From Isoetes taiwanensis (taxonomy: Eukaryota > Streptophyta > Lycopodiopsida > Isoetales > Isoetaceae): 64,000 nt of DNA. Of this stretch, positions 57,775-64,000 are shown piece after piece (position 1 is the stretch's first letter; each line of letters starts with the position of its first letter). The stretch lies in NCBI GenBank assembly GCA_021234155.1, contig JAJEKV010000113.1, forward strand, positions 864,001-928,000, given 5' to 3'. Position numbers and translations under genes: made by a program. Under the pieces are notes generated by a model. That model had not been told where the DNA came from and made no database searches. It worked only from the letters and a program-made list of their open reading frames with translations.

Positions 57775-58360
57775 TTCTCCTTGTTCGATTTTAATGGGGT
57801 TTTAGGCAAGTTTTATGACTTGAAAGAGAGGATCCCAGATCGCCGAGCCAGAAGTGACCATCCGTAAATTGGAACCATCAAAAGTTCGCGTAGTTTCGCC
57901 CCGGATTTTGTGAGTTCTTAGAATGGTGTTTTTCAAAATTTGAGATTGCATTGTGGTCCAAAGATGGCTAAAGAGTAATGTTGACTTGTTGACGAAAGTT
58001 GCCGCAGGAATATAAGGGCGATTTCTTTTTTATTTGGAATCGATGACCGCACCAACACAAAATTAAAAGTGGTTAATAAGCCAATTTTTCATAAGGATCT
58101 CATTCAAAGTGTACCAGAATTTTTGAGATACTGTGTGACAAACACATTGTTGATAGATGGCCAGATATAAGGGTTCTCGCAAACCACCTAACACAATGAT
58201 ATGTCCAAATAGTTTTGCTCCCCAACGCTGTTGGATTCCAATTTCTTTTGGAGCAACTCAAACCATGGTGGAGGGACTTCCGGCCAAGAAAGTGTGCGGC
58301 TCATATGAAGGAACATCAAATGTGGAACATGTGGGATTCAAGAGTCAAGAATAACTGTGA
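57775..58360 (+). pseudogene. FCP1/NLI-type phosphatase-like domain (copy 2)
   Basis: Same order as at 33350-33950: TTCGATTTTAATGGGGTTTT for motif I with Asn at the second Asp position (one codon lost at a CTC site), FEIALW-type block near 57940, and LLIDG-RYKGS near 58150. The motif after LLID is altered (LLIDGQ against LLIDDR in copy 1). Confidence 0.75.
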
Positions 58361-58689
58361 TGAAAATGTTCTAATGTGCTATTTTCATAAATGAATCTTG
58401 TAAAAACTCTTTGAAAGTCAATAATATAAAAGAATTTCTATGATATGTGTTGTACTTTTTTTCAATTTTAAAATATTTGAATGGATTGTGAGCAAATGTT
58501 TCTGGGTGTGTTTAGAACTAGAGATGATAGAGCTCGCAGCCCCGACTATCTAAAAGCCAAATACACATGTGGAAGTGGTGGCCGAGTGGAACTTAAACGT
58601 AGCCGATTAGCCCAATCACATCAAAATTTTTGAAGCCGGAGCATAAAAATGGTTCAATGATCAATTGATCCTCCCTCTTCTCAAGGTGA

Positions 58690-59035
58690 TACTTTCATCT
58701 GATTTGTGATCATCGATTGTGCGGATGATATGCATATGTTTTGTGATACATGGAATACTACTTGATTCTCCAAGGAATGAGCCATCCCTTTCATTTCTTT
58801 GACCCTCTTTTTCACTCGACATTGTCCAAGGACACAAATAGTTACAAAACAATAAGGAAACATGTGAATCCGGATAAGTGCCAAGACATGTTTTGCTCGC
58901 TTGTGATGGACATCACCGACCTCATTTTTGATTGTAAAGCCGTGTATGTCTCGCACGGAGATATAAAACCAGGATATATCACTTTGATAGTCTCGGGCTT
59001 GCATGGCGTATGCGAATATATATTGAGAGGTTAGT
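58690..59035 (+). pseudogene. protein-kinase-like segment (copy 2)
   Basis: The best-preserved stretch of the plus gene: a 94-codon frame (58750-59034) with FFDPLFHSTLSKDTNSYKTI, FCSLVMDITDL and SHGDIKPGYITL. Read as a possible catalytic loop; the other kinase motifs are missing. Confidence 0.45.
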
Positions 59036-59759
59036 GTTTGCTCATTGCATTTTTCTGTTGTGGCACAATGACAACAAACTTTGAGTGCAGTTCCCCGAAT
59101 TGCTTGGACACAATAATTTCAGCTTTACAACCTCGGATGTTGTGAAAATTTCGTAACGCCTCTTCAAACCGATGGTCATTCATGTGGGTCCGCCAGATGT
59201 TCGTTTATGCCAAATTTGTGAGGGGGTACTTTAAAAGGAGTGAATATATATTGTTGCGATCTAGTAAGTCATCTTAAAATGGTCACAAAACCAAACTCAC
59301 GTTATTGACAAAGTGTGGTTAAGCCAGTTGTGGACATTTCGCAGCCAGGGATCTAGTTGATGTTAGAGTGTTCATGCTTGAAGTTTTAAGATTAGAAGCA
59401 ACAAAAAGCTGGAACCGAGAGGAACATATGTATTGGGAAGTATGTAGGTGCATGAGTCACCACCGTACTTAAATCATCAGATATCTTTCTTATGTACATA
59501 ATTGTTATTGTAACCTCGATTCATTTCAATGAAAATTCATATTCAATTCATCTCACAAACAAAGGAATCAAGTGTTTTAAGAATTCAAATCTTCAAAAGA
59601 AATCAAGACAAACTCATTTTCACCGGCGAAGCACAAAACTTCACATGAGTTCCAAAACTAGAATGGTTTTACATTTCATCATCATCGGAAAGAACTTGGT
59701 AAATTCTATAAAATTTTCTCCTCATCTAAAGGATCCAGCCTATATACACCTCGCTTTTG

Positions 59760-62700
59760 ATGTTTAGTTGGTGGCATGTGAAGTCGATTGTAATGACCGT
59801 GTTGTGAATACTATGCCTAAGGCGTCTTTTACCGCAAAAGATCATAATGACGGTTGATCTTGCCTTCTTTGTAATACATACCTTCTATGACACTATCACC
59901 CGCAGGTACCATGTTCCATTGAGTTGGAAGTCTTTCTCCACTATCCATTTTGGTTTTGTGCACATCGAATCCAAAATTCGAATCCCTCATCATTCCCTTT
60001 CGAGCAACAACAAGACAAAATTATCACCAACTCTAAGTGCCTCTCGCTAACATCATGGGATTGGAGGAGAACAAGGACCTGTTTGGATTTACGGTCCTCA
60101 ATGTCAAGATGCACATTGGAGGATGGTACAATAACTTGAAGTTTCCAATCATCAACGTAGTGCTTGTTCACCCGCCCCACATGCCATCAAGCAAAGAGTC
60201 GCATGAAGCATGAAAGTTCCTCGTGCAGAAAATCCGCAATGAGATTCAGATTGAATGCATGTACACAATGGATCTGTTTTAGTGTCCAAAATCCTTTTCA
60301 AGCACCCCATGCTTTCTTTCTATCTATATCCTCCACCTTGACTTCCCAAAAGAACCTTTTATATTCTTCCTCTTCTTGGTTTTCAGATGTGTTCATCCAC
60401 CGGATGTTCCACAAGTAAACATCTCTTCGCAACTTCTACCACTTCATGAGCATTACCCAATTTTATGTTGCTGTATTTTAATTGCGGTTGTCTTAACCAT
60501 CTCTTCTTCAGCCTTTGCCATCGTGTTCACCTTTCCGTGGTTAGAACCAAAAAATTCCACATCATATAGACATCGTCGTTTTGTGTACCTAGCCACAAAG
60601 TACAATGGTCTAGAAGCCTTGAATTGAGATCTTTGCACCATCCGAAAACACATAATGTCTCTTTGGAACCCTTCCTTTCGCTCCAGATATTTGTGGTGCT
60701 TCATGAAGGTGTTAAAATTTAACAAAGTATCGTGGTTCCTCATCATCCGATACATAGTAATGTGTTTCCTTGATAATCTCATCCAATCGAGTCATCTTCG
60801 ATATGTTATTTGAACCAAAATGGTAATCTGGTTATTGACCCAGCCGCATCGACCGTGACCTCCTCTTGTTCCTTGAATGTATAGTTCTCTGAAAAATCCA
60901 CTACCGAGACATGCATCTTTGGGAGATTCTCCGAAGCTCCTTAAATTGTTTTGCCCGCCATTGGTACCTGGAAATTATGCAATTGGAAAGATTTTTAGAC
61001 GCTCTTTAGGTTTATCCGGAAGCTCCTTGGGTTACGTCTCATTTATCGGGATGAGTCGGTCTCCTACGTAACTTCGAGGGCGTTGTCTTTTTCATAGTCA
61101 ATGTACTCCCATTTCACTTTCCTCGCCACTTTCTTCCATGGGACAGGTCCTAAACTTCTTGATTCCACGGCTCACAATTTCCAAGGATGCGCCTTCTTGT
61201 GAAACTCATCTAATTCACTCTTTGGACACAATATAGATCTCCATAAACTTCCCCGTACTTGCAATTTTATGCTGGTGTGCCCCCTGCATTGACCAAGTTC
61301 ATGTGATCTACAAACATCGCGCGGTGCAAAGTGCAATTCTTAGGATGTTTGGTTCTCATCCCATTGAGTCCATCCACTAGCATTTGCATCCTCGCGTCTT
61401 TGAATGCAACATCAACTATTGAAGTCCTTCAATTTCACAACAAACAGGGTTTTAGCTTCTCAAAAGCTCTCGGCGAATCTTAATTTCGGATGTTGGTCGA
61501 AACCTCTTGAACAATAGCATCGCATGAAATGAACACTAAACTGTTGGGATGTGTATACCACACCAAACCATGCACCATACCATGCCCCACACTCATCATA
61601 TTCACCCATCCAGCACCTTAGTCTTTGTGTACACACACACACCACACACACCCCACCACACACCATACACCAAATGGTGGTGGTGGGTGGTGGTGGAGGT
61701 GGTGGTGGTGGTGGAGGTGGAGTGTGGTGGTGGGGGGGTGGTGGTGGTGGATTGTGGTGGTGGGGGTGGGTGGTGGTGTGGTGGTGGTGGGGTGGGGTGT
61801 GGTGGTGGGGGGTGGTGGTGGGGTGTGTGGGTGGTGGTGGGGCGTGGTGGGGGGGGTGGTGGTGGTGGAGTGGTGTGTGGTGGTGTGGTGGTGGGGGTGG
61901 TGGTGGTGGTGTGTGTAGTGGTGTGTGGTGCTATGATGTGGGTGTGGTGGTGGGGTGTGGTGGTAGGTGGTGGGGTGTGTGGTGGAGTGTGGTGGTGGTG
62001 GAGTGTGGGGGGGGTGTAGTGGTGGTGGTGTGGTGGCGTTGTGGATTGTGGTGTGATGTGGTGGTGGTGGAGTGTGGTGGTGGTGGTGGAGGGGTGTGTG
62101 CGTGGGATGTGGTGGGATGTGTGTGCATGTGGTGGTAATGTGGTGGCACAAAGATGTGGTGGTAGTCTATGGTGGTGGGATAGATGGGGTGTGGTGGGGT
62201 GAGGGGGAGATTCTCAGATCATACATTAACATGCACACACCCACATGACACCATGGACATAACCAACCCACACCACACCACACCACACCACACCACACCA
62301 CACCATCACACCACACATCACATCACATCACTTTTATCCTATTTCCCCGACGTAAAAAATCTGCCTTAACCTTCTCTCATAAACACTTCAAATTGGCACA
62401 CCCCGATAATAATTACATTCCTCTTCTAATCATTAGAAAAGGATCCGGTCCTAAATCCTTCCTTTATGCCGATTTTTTTGGCGTTTCATTCCCCCACGCG
62501 CCAAATCGAAGAAGTTCATTCCGGCAACATGGTAGGATCCATGTTGAGGATCACTACGGCTATTGTAGGGTGACCGAGGAGGGCATTGCACACATGTTAA
62601 GCGGGTGGCTCGTATTAAAATCAAGGTGGATATGCCTAAATCCACCTTCTTTGCCGATTTAAATCAACCTAAAGGCATACAATGCATCGGATCTTTTGGG

Positions 62701-63960
62701 CCTTCAATGGCTATGCTTGGAGTCGATTGACAGAAGAGAGCTCTTAGGCATAGTTCATGAGCTTATGTTACATCTTTGCCGCAAGGGCTGTTTGGGTATA
62801 TTTGTTCTGTCACAATTTGTCCGCTCGACTAATTGAATACAGCCAGATTTTGTGCAGTGCATACTTACCACCGAGGGGATGCAGGAAGCACGGCAAACCT
62901 CATCGTTAAATGCGGGATGACCGCAGAAAGCTTAGATGCTTTAGTGCGAGAAAACAATAATTTTGATGCACGGTAGCCGAAAGACCATACCAAAGATTTC
63001 GTTGTTGCTTAGAAATCATGCATGTAAATTTAGTTCTCGCGAGCTTTCTAATGGAAAGCCAAATTTTGTAAAGCTAAATTTTGTAAGATCCTTTTTAATA
63101 TATCATACTTTTCCAACAGAGCATTAGTTTGAATCGATTGTCTTTATTCAACAAAAATTTGTATCGGGGATGATTTAGTTATAGCTCAAATATTTTTAGA
63201 CTGTACACACACCCAAGAAAGGAGTACTCAATTTCGCCATGTTCTAATAATATTCCAAACATTAAATATTGCATTTCGGACTAGAGTCAACTACACACAA
63301 TTCACATGTTGACATACAAATACACCACAATCTTGTACAACACAATAACCACCACATGCACCACCATACTAAGCGCACCATAACTAAGAAAAACATGATT
63401 ATTGTAAATAAACTAAACTCCGTGATTCCTCCGGATAGTGGGCAGCATGTTCTTCTCTTACATTTCTCTCCAATCTTCTAGTTCTAACATCCTTTGTGTT
63501 AGAGACACTCGGGTGTTCTCAATCCAAAATTTTTGAATCTTTTCTATATGTTCATCCGAAATTGCATCAATCTTTTAGCCCTCTTGTAAGAAACCCATTT
63601 CCCACCATTGTAATCGATCTCTTCCCTCTTTTCTTTGCCTTTTGCGGGTTTCTTGGTGAACACCTAATACCTTTCCAAGATCTCGGCCGGCTGATTTTGT
63701 CACTTGTTTTAATCACAGCACGGCTGTAGGTTATTACATTGCAAGGCTATTTATTCTTATTTTCGCTAGGCCATTGTTTGGTAGAGAGTTTGATACCGCA
63801 TGGAGTCCCGAGGCTCCTTATAACGATGCTCTTGGCTTCCAAATCCTTTAATTCTTCACCTATGAATTTTTTCAATGTTTTATCCCTCAAAAAATCAAGT
63901 AAAATTTCTTTCTTTCGGCTATCCTCCATTCTTTTGGTCTCGTTTATGGAAAGACGTTAG
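59760..63960 (-). pseudogene. DDE-type transposase-like gene (copy 2)
   Basis: Collinear with 35369-39560. FKASRPLYFVARYTKRR is at about 60575-60630 and FGSNHGKVNTMAK at about 60505-60545. MKHHKYLERKEGFQ precedes at about 60655-60705. Near the right end, MEDSRKKEILLDFLRDKTLK and FIGEELKDLEAKSIVIRSLG (63929-63810) are in one open frame, clearer than in copy 1. Confidence 0.6.
61675..62200. repeat. (GTGGTGG)n-type microsatellite (copy 2)
   Basis: Counterpart of 37285-37830 with changes in unit number. Flanks on both sides are shared with copy 1. Confidence 0.95.
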
Positions 63961-64000
63961 CAAACTAAGGACAATCACGGCGTTCGCTTGTACTTTTGAT

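Larger units (their letters stand above)
56478..64000. mobile_element. 10-kb TIR transposon, copy 2, left-truncated and cut by window end
   Basis: Collinear with 31951-39611 in the same orientation. It begins at GAGAGGGTGTTCG (copy 1: CAGAGGGTGTTCGG). The left TIR, the first exons and the (CCA)n tract of copy 1 are absent. The right TIR would lie about 420 bp past the window. Differences are mostly short indels and substitutions, many at CAG/CTG. Confidence 0.88.

Overview
This looks like nuclear DNA from a large, transposon-rich plant genome. The evidence is a chromovirus LTR retrotransposon primed by initiator tRNA-Met, teloboxes next to TATA boxes, a plant-type PPR fragment, plant-style LINEs and GT-AG introns. 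The mix of a DUF7869-type gene, a bacterial-type N4/N6 DNA methyltransferase gene with an intron, and DLNGLL-type FCP1 phosphatase domains would fit a seed-free plant such as a fern or lycophyte. The lineage is an inference from the reading, not a database result. No rRNA, tRNA or CRISPR array was seen.

Layout. About 0.6-2.8 kb: a broken DUF7869-like, transposon-type gene. 3.3-4.3 kb and 17.7-17.9 kb: one DNA methyltransferase gene split by a 13.4-kb Ty3/gypsy chromovirus (4289-17685; LTRs about 1.6 kb, PBS, PPT, gag, protease, RT, RNase H, integrase, chromodomain). The chromovirus has an unusually long leader (5.9-10.3 kb). The leader holds a histone H3-fold gene, two further unknown ORFs, two internal TATA boxes, and five copies of a 72-bp nested hairpin spaced about 205-214 bp apart upstream of those TATA boxes. 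18.4-21 kb: a PPR fragment, a small gene whose product begins MARTK like histone H3, a perfect 34-bp palindrome and a minisatellite. 21-30 kb: AT-rich DNA with a 520-bp hAT MITE (8-bp TSD) inside a minus-strand transposon-type gene, and a 1.56-kb poly(A) retrocopy with a 14-bp TSD.

30020-40032 is a complete 10-kb DNA transposon with 22/23-bp TIRs (GGGTAAAAGCACGC...) and a 4-bp TSD (CACC), inserted in a second copy of the same minus-strand gene. It carries two convergent genes. The plus gene has coiled-coil, FCP1/NLI-phosphatase-like and kinase-like segments. The minus gene is DDE-transposase-like. A (CCA)n tract lies on the sense strand near the 5' part of each gene. A second, left-truncated copy fills 56478-64000. 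Between them lie two LINEs (about 41.8-45.25 kb and 52.1-55.7 kb), an array of hairpin-bearing tandem repeats (46.9-48.45 kb) and fragments of LINE 3' ends.

Most reading frames are broken. Many breaks and LTR-to-LTR differences fall at CAG/CTG trinucleotides (CAG read as CGG or CG, CTG as CCG or CG). This suggests base-calling error at CHG-methylated sites rather than age, so 'pseudogene' calls here are provisional. The strongest candidates for something new are the histone H3-like gene plus hairpin arrays inside a chromodomain retrotransposon, and the two-gene 10-kb TIR transposon with a phosphatase/kinase-like accessory gene.
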